A stretch of 11,722 bases of DNA from Clostridium sp. CAG:1000 (lineage in GTDB: Bacteria; Bacillota_I; Bacilli_A; RF39; UBA660). The stretch covers positions 133,573 through 145,294 of the forward strand of contig HG000345.1 in assembly GCA_000436975.1 (NCBI GenBank). Direction: 5' to 3'. The position numbers were made by a program, and so were the translations under genes. Below the pieces are notes generated by a model, which was not told the DNA's origin, searched no databases, and saw only the letters and a program-made list of their open reading frames with translations. Shown in pieces: positions 1-6,321 of the stretch (within the stretch, counting starts at the first letter, position 1; every line of letters begins with the position of its first letter).

Positions 1-830
1 TCTTTCCCACCAAACTTTTTTCTCCATGATGCATCGTGTATACCATAATTGGATCCAAGAAAACCTATCCAATATTTAACGAATGATTTATACTCTTTAG
101 TCATTAAATATGTATTTCTTGCTTTTTTAATAACCTTATAATTTCCAGTTGGAGTACCATTATTTTGTCCGGTAGTTATATCAGTTTTTAAAACAACTTT
201 ATTTTTTTGATAATACTCTAATGTTTGATTAGATATAGAAATTTTTACATATGTATGGTCAAACTTATTTTGAACATGTACCACCACTTCATCTTTTACA
301 CTATTACCACTTGAATCACTAACTTCATAAATTATTTTATAATTACCTTTTTTAGAAGTGTCTACTTCAGAATTTATTTTCACTTTATTTGTTATATCAC
401 CATCATAATTATCAACTGCATTGTATTCAATATTAGGCACTTTATCACCAACAGATATATAAATATCTTTATCTGAAGTAATATTTAAAACCGGGTGTTT
501 TGTGTCAACAACTTTTACAGTTCTTTCAATCACTTTTTCAAAAACAATAAGACTTAATTTATATCTGATTTTATATGTTCCGATTTTATTTTCATCTAAA
601 TTAGTTTCAATACTAACATTTTTCTCATAATTTTTACCATTTAATAAAGCAACATATCCTTCTTCATTATATTTATTACCATATTCAACTGTTACTTCAT
701 CTTCACCATTCAAATAAAAACCACTATTAATCTCTTTATATTCTAATTTATATATATATCCAAATACAAAAGCATTTAAAAATAATAAAAAAAGTATCAT
801 TATTATATATTTAAATATTTTACCCTTCAT
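1..830 (-). CDS. L,D-transpeptidase (YkuD) with Ig-like repeats, 3' end missing
   Basis: This is a probable peptidoglycan cross-linking enzyme that makes 3-3 cross-links or attaches proteins at the outer face of the membrane. ATG is at 828-830, preceded by AGGTGA (837-842), and 276 codons are visible before the window ends. Residues 1-10 are basic (MKGKIFKYII) and are followed by a hydrophobic anchor to about residue 26. Two bacterial Ig-like modules (DUF5011 type) follow at about 40-108 and 112-187; the second carries DNYDGDIT and a YEVSDSSGN end. From residue 193 the YkuD fold begins: VKISISNQTLEYYQ, then TGQNNGTPTGNY and later GSNYGIHDASWR (H265, W269). The expected SHGC catalytic motif lies just outside the window, so activity cannot be confirmed. 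It has its own promoter (848-856) and is separated from the upstream glycosylase gene by a terminator. The family assignment is firm. Confidence 0.9.
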   Translation of the reverse strand, partial: MKGKIFKYIIMILFLLFLNAFVFGYIYKLEYKEINSGFYLNGEDEVTVEYGNKYNEEGYVALLNGKNYEKNVSIETNLDENKIGTYKIRYKLSLIVFEKVIERTVKVVDTKHPVLNITSDKDIYISVGDKVPNIEYNAVDNYDGDITNKVKINSEVDTSKKGNYKIIYEVSDSSGNSVKDEVVVHVQNKFDHTYVKISISNQTLEYYQKNKVVLKTDITTGQNNGTPTGNYKVIKKARNTYLMTKEYKSFVKYWIGFLGSNYGIHDASWRKKFGGK

Positions 831-847
831 ATTATTTCACCTATTAT

Positions 848-856
848 AATATACCA
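848..856 (-). promoter_or_regulatory. extended -10 promoter of the L,D-transpeptidase gene
   Basis: On the minus strand TGG-TATATT forms an extended -10 element. Its predicted start of transcription, about 841, falls inside the Shine-Dalgarno sequence AGGTGA (837-842). A second overlapping TATAAT (843-848) abuts the ribosome binding site and is too close to be useful. No convincing -35 box is seen. Confidence 0.4.
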
Positions 857-864
857 CATAAACA

Positions 865-900
865 TATAAAAATGAAGAAAAACGATTACTTTTCTTCATT
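865..900 (-). terminator. intrinsic terminator after the 8-oxoguanine glycosylase gene
   Basis: A perfect 11-bp stem (871-881 with 890-900; AATGAAGAAAA and its complement) has an 8-base loop and is followed on the minus strand by a short T-rich tail. The TAA stop of the glycosylase gene (886-888) sits in the loop. This ends the transcript that starts at about 3773 and separates it from the L,D-transpeptidase gene. Confidence 0.75.
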
Positions 901-1713
901 AATATTTCTATTATAATGATACATATATTGTATAGCAAGGCCACTATATTTACCATACTTATTCATGGCTAAGTTTTTTATAGTTTTAAAGTCATCCTTA
1001 ACTCCATATCTACTAGATACAAATTGTTTAACCCATGTATCTATTGGAAATACATCTAATCTTTTATATCCAAAAAGTAATATACATGACGCAACCTTAG
1101 GACCTATTCCTTTAACTGTTAATAACTTGTTAAAAGCATCTGGTGTGGATAGATTATCCAGATCATTAAAGCTTTCATACTTATTTAAAAAGTCAATAAT
1201 ATATTTATCCCTAAATCCTATTTTTAATTCAGCTAGATCATCTGCTTTCAATTCTTTTAGCTTTTCATAAGTAGGAAACAAAAAGTAAACTTTTCCATTA
1301 AAATAAACTTTTTGTCCATATAATTCACACAATTTATTGATAGATGCACTTATTCTTTTTACATTGTTATTTTGACTAATTATATAGCTTATACACATCT
1401 CAAATTGATTTTGATTTAATATGTGATATCCTCTACAACATTCAATAACATCCTTTAGACTCGGGTCAACTTGAATTAACTTTTTATTAATTATATTATA
1501 ATCCCTATTTAGGTCAAAATACTCTCTAATTACATCAGAAAGATTATTCATTTTATTAGACTCTACAATTAATTCATCATTTATTTGTCTTATGTTTATT
1601 ACTCTATCACTGAGTATATTTGTAAAACTTCCATCACTTTCCAAAGTAGCTCTAAAACAAGCACCACTCATCAAAGTATCCCTTAAATTAAAATCATTTA
1701 TTTTAATTTTCAT
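886..1713 (-). CDS. 8-oxoguanine DNA glycosylase/AP lyase, OGG1 type
   Basis: This is a base-excision repair enzyme that removes 8-oxoguanine and can nick the resulting abasic site. At 275 aa it is shorter than eukaryotic OGG1 and in the range of bacterial OGG1 homologues. An N-terminal OGG_N-like region (about 1-95) is followed by the HhH-GPD fold. Visible motifs are QNQFEMCISYIISQNNNVKRI (100-120), the hairpin-helix-hairpin GIGPKVASC with the expected catalytic K206, FPIDTWV with the conserved D225, and a C-terminal YSGLAIQYMYHY matching the family's YAGWAQ region. The ATG at 1711-1713 has GGAA six bases upstream. A TTG at 1723-1725 gives four more residues but sits only about two bases from AAGGAA, so I prefer the ATG. 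The ATG lies one base after the stop of the phosphoglycerol transferase gene, so the two are co-transcribed. There is no [4Fe-4S] cysteine set of the MutY/Nth kind, which argues against those families. Confidence 0.9.
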   Translation of the reverse strand: MKIKINDFNLRDTLMSGACFRATLESDGSFTNILSDRVINIRQINDELIVESNKMNNLSDVIREYFDLNRDYNIINKKLIQVDPSLKDVIECCRGYHILNQNQFEMCISYIISQNNNVKRISASINKLCELYGQKVYFNGKVYFLFPTYEKLKELKADDLAELKIGFRDKYIIDFLNKYESFNDLDNLSTPDAFNKLLTVKGIGPKVASCILLFGYKRLDVFPIDTWVKQFVSSRYGVKDDFKTIKNLAMNKYGKYSGLAIQYMYHYNRNINEEK

Positions 1714-1714
1714 A

Positions 1715-3634
1715 TTATATTCCAAGTTCCTTATAATAATCTTTCTCCAATATCAACGATGACATTTTAAACTTCTCGTTTATAATTTTATTTATATTAT
1801 CAATATATTCTTTAGAGACATTAGGATTAGAAAATTCTCCAGTTATACTATTATATTTTCCTTTAGATGTAATAAAACTTCTATCTGATAAAATAACAAT
1901 ATGTTCAGTATTGCTAAATATATCGCTTCCCATTAATAATCTAGAATCATAATCAATTCCAAATAAATTATATATAGTTGGTAATATATCAATACCACTT
2001 ATAACTTTATCGACAACCTTATTTTCTATTTTAGGATTATACATTATAAGTGATGTATGGTAGTTTTCGAACTTATCTGTTCTGTCTATTTTACTTACTG
2101 TATTCATATCCTTAGTTGTAAGACCATATGGATAATGATCAGGTGCGATTACAATAAGAGTATCATCTAACTTTCCGCTCTCTTCTAATTCATTTAACAA
2201 TTCTTCAATTGCTTTATCAAATTCTATTTGAGTAGCATAATATGCTTTAATTGAATCTTTATAATTTAAATTTTTTACTTTTGATTTATTTCTTGAAGCC
2301 ATATTGTTACCACTAAAATTATAATTTAAATGTCCACTTACTGTCATGTAATATGTCATGAATGGTTTATCATCATTTAAATAATACGGAGTAGTTGCCT
2401 TAATCATTTCAAAATCACTATTTGGCCAATGTTTGCAATTCATTTTCTTTTCAAGACCATTTCCACACCCATAGTATGTTAGTCCTATATTAGTATGTGA
2501 CTTTTCACGATGATAATAATTATAATTATGATTATGGAATCCATAAGTGTTATAATCTAACTTTTTAAACATATTTCCGATACCAAACGGCATATAATTT
2601 TTACTTGTCTTATAAAAACTCCATACACCCTCTTTAGGTATTAAACTCATAACATTCATATACTCACCATCAGAAGTAGATACTGGATATAATGGTTGGT
2701 AATAATTATTAAATATAAAGCCATTATTAGCTATTTTATATAATGTTGGTGTAATATTTTCATCAATCGCAATTGTGTCAAAAGCCTCAGCTGTAATAAA
2801 TATTAAATTCTTACCCTTAAACATTCCCGTATATTTATTTTTCTCACTAGGAGTCAAACTGCTAAAATATTCATGCATACTTTTAATTGTCTCATCATTA
2901 GATTCTTCTATTAACTTATCAAAATCAATATCTAACTTATTATATTCAATTTTTTTTGAAACATTTTTAACTTCATCTTTTTTAATATCAAAATTTTCTT
3001 CAAATCCAAAAAAATATCTATAAATATCAATTACTTCCATAGTTAATAGTCCTGTTTTGTTTATAGTTAGCATTGGTGCATGAGTCTTATATATTAAATT
3101 ATTAAGTGAATATAACTGTCCCTTATCATATTTTTTAATTAAAACATATGAACTAAGCACAGACACAATTAATCCAATAATAAATGTGTAAAGTATTATC
3201 CCTTTATTTCTTTTATATTCAAATATTTTATTATTAAATATTATAAACAAAATCACAGGAATTAAAATAAGTGCAAAAACATACCAAATTCTCACTATAA
3301 CTTCAACTATCATACTCCAAAAATGCAATACTTGACCAGTGCCTGTTGTTAATGAGTAAAATGAAAAAATTGAATTATAAAAATTATAATAAACTATTTG
3401 TGCCAAGGTAAAAAAAGTAATAATTATAGTTAAAAAAACAGTTATAATTTTATTAGCCTTCTCACAAAATACATTTGTTACAAAAGAAAATAATGTTATA
3501 AAAATAAAGCTAAATACTGTTACTATTAATGTATTAATGTTCAAAAAATCTTTTATTATAAATATTCTATATATGTATTCTAAGAATAAAATCCAAAATA
3601 CCCACCAATAAAAAATATTTATCTTCTTTTTCAT
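1715..3634 (-). CDS. LTA synthase family phosphoglycerol transferase (sulfatase fold)
   Basis: This is a membrane enzyme of the alkaline phosphatase/sulfatase superfamily that most likely transfers glycerol phosphate from phosphatidylglycerol to a lipid-anchored polymer or glycan outside the cell. At 639 aa it matches the LtaS length (about 640). Five hydrophobic segments occupy about 7-27, 36-57, 64-88, 112-134 and 145-167. The extracellular domain starts near residue 270. Metal and catalytic residues in LtaS-like positions are E283 (ITAEAF), T320 in STSDGE as the nucleophile, H435 in SGHLNY, and D499-H500 in APDHYPYG. The start ATG overlaps by one base the stop of a small membrane protein gene (TAATG) and has its own AAAGGA. 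The glycosylase gene follows directly. Whether the product is a true polyglycerol-phosphate chain, a primer, or a decoration on another glycan cannot be read from the sequence, so I give no ltaS symbol. Confidence 0.9.
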   Translation of the reverse strand: MKKKINIFYWWVFWILFLEYIYRIFIIKDFLNINTLIVTVFSFIFITLFSFVTNVFCEKANKIITVFLTIIITFFTLAQIVYYNFYNSIFSFYSLTTGTGQVLHFWSMIVEVIVRIWYVFALILIPVILFIIFNNKIFEYKRNKGIILYTFIIGLIVSVLSSYVLIKKYDKGQLYSLNNLIYKTHAPMLTINKTGLLTMEVIDIYRYFFGFEENFDIKKDEVKNVSKKIEYNKLDIDFDKLIEESNDETIKSMHEYFSSLTPSEKNKYTGMFKGKNLIFITAEAFDTIAIDENITPTLYKIANNGFIFNNYYQPLYPVSTSDGEYMNVMSLIPKEGVWSFYKTSKNYMPFGIGNMFKKLDYNTYGFHNHNYNYYHREKSHTNIGLTYYGCGNGLEKKMNCKHWPNSDFEMIKATTPYYLNDDKPFMTYYMTVSGHLNYNFSGNNMASRNKSKVKNLNYKDSIKAYYATQIEFDKAIEELLNELEESGKLDDTLIVIAPDHYPYGLTTKDMNTVSKIDRTDKFENYHTSLIMYNPKIENKVVDKVISGIDILPTIYNLFGIDYDSRLLMGSDIFSNTEHIVILSDRSFITSKGKYNSITGEFSNPNVSKEYIDNINKIINEKFKMSSLILEKDYYKELGI

Positions 3635-3762
3635 TATTGTTTTTCCTTTAATTTCTTAATTATAGTTAAACATACAATAGCCAAAATAATTAAAATAATA
3701 GTAACAAATAATATAGTTAGTTCTAATTTAAAATTAACATTTAATATATTTAAATAATTCAC
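3634..3762 (-). CDS. small single-pass membrane protein, 42 aa, coupled to the LTA-synthase-like gene
   Basis: I do not recognise a family. The frame opens with GTG at 3760-3762, five to six bases after GGGTGA (3768-3773), and ends with TAA at 3634-3636. It encodes MNYLNILNVN at the start, then one strongly hydrophobic helix (about residues 14-35, LELTILFV to CLTII) and a basic tail KKLKEKQ. The positive tail predicts N-out/C-in topology. Its last base is the first base of the downstream ATG (TAATG), and its lysine/glutamate codons carry that gene's AAAGGA, so translation is probably coupled. It is also the first gene after a good promoter (3780-3808), which supports it being real. By analogy with small helices that partner teichoic-acid machinery (for example DltX) it may be a subunit or regulator of the transferase. 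No DltX C-terminal motif is seen, so the role is inference. Confidence 0.65.
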   Translation of the reverse strand: MNYLNILNVNFKLELTILFVTIILIILAIVCLTIIKKLKEKQ

Positions 3763-3779
3763 AAAAATCACCCAATACA

Positions 3780-3808
3780 ATTATACTAAAATTATAGTCT
3801 TTCTTCAA
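3780..3808 (-). promoter_or_regulatory. sigma-A-type promoter of the small protein/LTA-synthase-like/glycosylase unit
   Basis: TTGAAG (complement of 3803-3808) and a consensus TATAAT (complement of 3780-3785) are separated by exactly 17 bases. The predicted start, about 3773, coincides with the first base of GGGTGA, the ribosome binding site of the 42-aa gene. Confidence 0.7.
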
Positions 3809-3838
3809 TATTATGAGTATGTACAATTTCATAATTTG

Positions 3839-3847
3839 TGTTAAAAT
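3839..3847 (+). promoter_or_regulatory. candidate extended -10 promoter of the cation efflux gene
   Basis: TGT-TAAAAT is an extended -10 on the plus strand, six bases before the GAGGT ribosome binding site (3854-3858). No -35 match stands out. It is divergent from, and about 30 bases away from, the promoter of the minus-strand unit. A perfect TATAAT at 3847-3852 lies too close to the ribosome binding site to be the better choice. Confidence 0.35.
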
Positions 3848-3863
3848 ATAATTGAGGTAAAAT

Positions 3864-4718
3864 ATGAATAAAAAAGAATTAATAAACAATACAAAAATCA
3901 CTATACTATTTAATTTAACATTTTCAATATTGGAAATTATAGGTGGCTTTTTAACAAATAGTATTTCAATTATATCAAGTGCTATACATGACTTTGGCGA
4001 CTCAATTACTGTATGTTTAGAAAATTTATTTAATAAGAAAAGCAAACAAAAACCAAATAATAAATATAGTTTTGGCTACAGTAGATATAAACTTATTGGC
4101 AAATTTTTTACATCAATATTATTATTAATAACATCAGGAATTATAATTTATTTTGCTATTAATAGAATTAAAAATCCATTAAATATAAATTATGATGGTA
4201 TGATTATATTCTCAATATTTGGAATTTTATTAAATGCACATATTGCTTACAAATTAAAAAATGACAAAGAAAATAATCATAACACTATGATAGATGTTTA
4301 TGGTTGGTTAATAGTGTTAATTAGTAGTATTTTAATAAAGTTATTTAAAATATTTATAATAGATCCAGTTGTTGCTATAATAATGGCGTTATATATACTA
4401 TATCAAACTTATAAATATTTAAATGAAATATTTAACGCCATTATGGAAAAAGTCCCAGTAGCTTTAAATATTGATAAAATACAAAATGATATTATAACTA
4501 ACAATAGTAATATAAAAGAAATAGATAATTTAAATATATGGTCAATAGATAATAAAAATATATATTTTACAGGGCATATAATCTTAAATGAAAATCTAGA
4601 TTACAAAAAAATAATCGAACTTAAAAATAATATCAAAAAGTATTTAAATGAGCAAAATATAAATCACATAACATTAGAATTTATAAATAAAGATGAAATT
4701 AAATGTAAAACCAAATAA
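3864..4718 (+). CDS. cation diffusion facilitator (CDF) metal efflux transporter
   Basis: This is a proton-coupled exporter of divalent metal (Zn, Co, Cd, Fe or Mn in this family). Its 284 aa match the usual CDF length. Six helices are evident from the N-terminus to about residue 185, then a cytoplasmic ferredoxin-like domain (about 200-275) ending in HITLEF. In helix 2 the metal site reads H42-xxx-D46 (IHDFGD), like CzcD/ZnT-type Zn transporters, and YSFGYSRYKLIG (68-79) is the typical loop after it. In helix 5 the matching motif reads N140-xxx-D144 (HNTMIDVYGW), so the usual second histidine is asparagine with H139 next to it. IIDPVVAI (165-172) fits helix 6. ATG at 3864 follows GAGGT. The gene stands alone, divergent from the teichoic-acid-type unit and ended by its own terminator. 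The metal cannot be assigned. Confidence 0.9.
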   Translation: MNKKELINNTKITILFNLTFSILEIIGGFLTNSISIISSAIHDFGDSITVCLENLFNKKSKQKPNNKYSFGYSRYKLIGKFFTSILLLITSGIIIYFAINRIKNPLNINYDGMIIFSIFGILLNAHIAYKLKNDKENNHNTMIDVYGWLIVLISSILIKLFKIFIIDPVVAIIMALYILYQTYKYLNEIFNAIMEKVPVALNIDKIQNDIITNNSNIKEIDNLNIWSIDNKNIYFTGHIILNENLDYKKIIELKNNIKKYLNEQNINHITLEFINKDEIKCKTK

Positions 4719-4740
4719 TAATTGTTGGTTTTCTTTTTTT
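4707..4740 (+). terminator. intrinsic terminator of the cation efflux gene
   Basis: An 8-bp stem (AAAACCAA at 4707-4714 with TTGGTTTT at 4725-4732) and a 10-base loop are followed by C and a run of T. The stop codon (4716-4718) is inside the hairpin. Confidence 0.75.
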
Positions 4741-4754
4741 ATTTATAAAAATAA

Positions 4755-4763
4755 TGATATAAT
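4755..4763 (+). promoter_or_regulatory. extended -10 promoter of the flavoenzyme-reductase operon
   Basis: TGA-TATAAT gives a consensus extended -10, with a predicted start near 4770 and a leader of about 20 bases that includes AAAGGAG (4778-4784). The -35 position falls in the T-run of the preceding terminator. A second TATAAT at 4771-4776 is two bases from the ribosome binding site and is less likely. Confidence 0.55.
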
Positions 4764-4790
4764 TAAACTGTATAATAAAAGGAGTCTAAT

Positions 4791-6320
4791 ATGAATATTA
4801 ATTATGATGTAGTAGTAGTTGGAGCTGGAAATGCAGGATTAGTCGCTGCATTAAAAGCATCAAAAGAAGGAAAAAAAGTCTTATTAATCGACAATAATAA
4901 TATACCGGGAGGAATAGCTACAAGTACATTAAAAGGAAGATTTGAATTTGAAAACTCCTTACACAAATTAACAGGAATAATGACTGATGATAATAAAGGA
5001 GTAATAAGAAAAATATTTGATGAGTTTGAAATCAGCAATAAAATAGAATGGATAAAATTAACTGAAGGTTATAAAATTATTAAACTAGATAATATTAAAG
5101 AAGAATATATAATACCAATTGGTGTAGATGATTTTATCAAAAAAATGGAAGAATACGTTCCAAATTCAAAAGATAAATTATCTGAATTTTTTGAATTATC
5201 AAAAGAAATATATAATGCTATGAACTATGTATATGATTCAAAAGAAATAGATATAGATTACCTTAAACAAACTTATCCTAATTTTGTAAACACCGCATCA
5301 TATTCATTAGAAACAGTATTAAAAAAGTTAAAACTACCTAAATTACTTGAGCAAATTATCACATCTTATTGGATAAACTTTGGTACTTCATCAATTAATT
5401 TAAACTTTGCACACTACATATCAGAATTCTATAAATTTATATCATTCGGGGCTGTTATTCCAAAAAACAGAAGTTTTGAAATTTCGTCTTTATTAGAAAA
5501 ACAAATAAGAGATAGTGGCGCTGATGTTTGGTTTAATGAAGAAGTAATAAAAATTAATTTAGAAAACAATTCTATAAAAAGTATAACTACTAAAAGTAAT
5601 AAAACAATATTAACAAATCACTTAATATGTAATACCTCTTTAAATAATGTTTGTGGTAAATTAATAGATTATAATGACATTCCAAAAGAAATGATAAAAC
5701 TTACTAATACTAGAAAACTAGGTCTTAAAGCATTTAATCTTAGTTTAGGTTTAAATAAATCAGCAGAAGAATTGGGCATCAAGAATTATATGTATTATAT
5801 TTATAACTCTTTAGATAGTAATACTGAATTAGAAAACCTTAAAAAGGCAGGAAATTATACAATGATATTAACATGTCTTAATGTAATAAATAAAGAAGCA
5901 TCCAAAGAAGGAACTTGTATACTTAATGCTACTTTATATTATTCAGGTGACTGCTATGACAAAATATTTAATGACAATAATTACTTTAAAATTGAGGAAA
6001 AAATTCAAAACAAAATTATCGATACTATAGAAACAGCATTAGAGATAAATATTAAGGACTATATCGAAGAATTTAATTTTAATAGCCCAATTATATACTC
6101 AAGATATAACAATTCTATAGATGGCTGTATATATGGCTATTTAGAGTCAAACAATGACTCAGTATTATCAAGAATACTAAATAAAGAAGAGGAACTAAAA
6201 ATAAAAGGATTAAGACTATGTGGTTCTAATTCTTATTATGGACACAGCTATGAATCAACATATAGAAATGGTTATGAAGTAGCAGAAGAAACATTAAAAG
6301 ACATAGAGAAAGGAGAATAA
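4791..6320 (+). CDS. FAD-dependent oxidoreductase, phytoene desaturase/amine-oxidase fold
   Basis: This 509-aa flavoprotein is of the CrtI/CrtISO/retinol-saturase-like class, which desaturates, isomerises or reduces C=C bonds in hydrophobic molecules. The N-terminus is a Rossmann ADP-binding motif, VVVVGAGNAGLVAALKASKEG (G11, G13, G16), with D34 ending the second strand and then IPGGIATS, the usual flavin-contact loop. The C-terminal FAD signature is present as GLRLCGSNSYYGHSYESTYRNGYEVAEE. The middle part is the variable substrate-binding region and gives no specificity. There is no signal peptide or membrane helix. ATG at 4791 follows AAAGGAG with six-base spacing. The next gene, a reductase, starts one base after the stop. 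No prenyltransferase, phytoene synthase or other carotenoid gene is in the window, so a carotenoid role is not supported. A dedicated reductase suggests the FAD is reduced by it and that the reaction is a reduction or a reduced-flavin isomerisation (inference). Confidence 0.85.
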   Translation: MNINYDVVVVGAGNAGLVAALKASKEGKKVLLIDNNNIPGGIATSTLKGRFEFENSLHKLTGIMTDDNKGVIRKIFDEFEISNKIEWIKLTEGYKIIKLDNIKEEYIIPIGVDDFIKKMEEYVPNSKDKLSEFFELSKEIYNAMNYVYDSKEIDIDYLKQTYPNFVNTASYSLETVLKKLKLPKLLEQIITSYWINFGTSSINLNFAHYISEFYKFISFGAVIPKNRSFEISSLLEKQIRDSGADVWFNEEVIKINLENNSIKSITTKSNKTILTNHLICNTSLNNVCGKLIDYNDIPKEMIKLTNTRKLGLKAFNLSLGLNKSAEELGIKNYMYYIYNSLDSNTELENLKKAGNYTMILTCLNVINKEASKEGTCILNATLYYSGDCYDKIFNDNNYFKIEEKIQNKIIDTIETALEINIKDYIEEFNFNSPIIYSRYNNSIDGCIYGYLESNNDSVLSRILNKEEELKIKGLRLCGSNSYYGHSYESTYRNGYEVAEETLKDIEKGE

Positions 6321-6321
6321 T

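Noticed and set aside
965..1270. Plus-strand 101-codon frame opposite the glycosylase gene
   Set aside because: It is antisense to conserved catalytic motifs, has no ribosome binding site and no recognisable domain.
1714..1725. TTG start for the 8-oxoguanine glycosylase, adding four residues
   Set aside because: It sits about one to two bases after AAGGAA, overlaps the upstream gene, and the ATG at 1713 has a properly spaced GGAA.
3734..4045. Minus-strand 103-codon frame opposite the start of the cation efflux gene
   Set aside because: It is antisense to the conserved helix 1-2 region and runs across both divergent promoters; its hydrophobic look comes from the opposite strand of a membrane protein gene.
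3486..4760. Possible mobile-element or CRISPR-like repeats in A+T-rich stretches
   Set aside because: The repetitiveness is simple A/T composition; no regularly spaced repeats, target-site duplications or transposase were seen here or elsewhere in the window.
4771..4776. TATAAT as the -10 of the flavoenzyme operon
   Set aside because: It is only a base or two from AAAGGAG, so the transcript would start after the ribosome binding site; the TGA-TATAAT at 4755-4763 fits better.
4791..6320. Carotenoid biosynthesis gene (crtI or crtN)
   Set aside because: Only the fold and FAD motifs match; no phytoene or diapophytoene synthase is nearby and a reductase partner argues for different chemistry.
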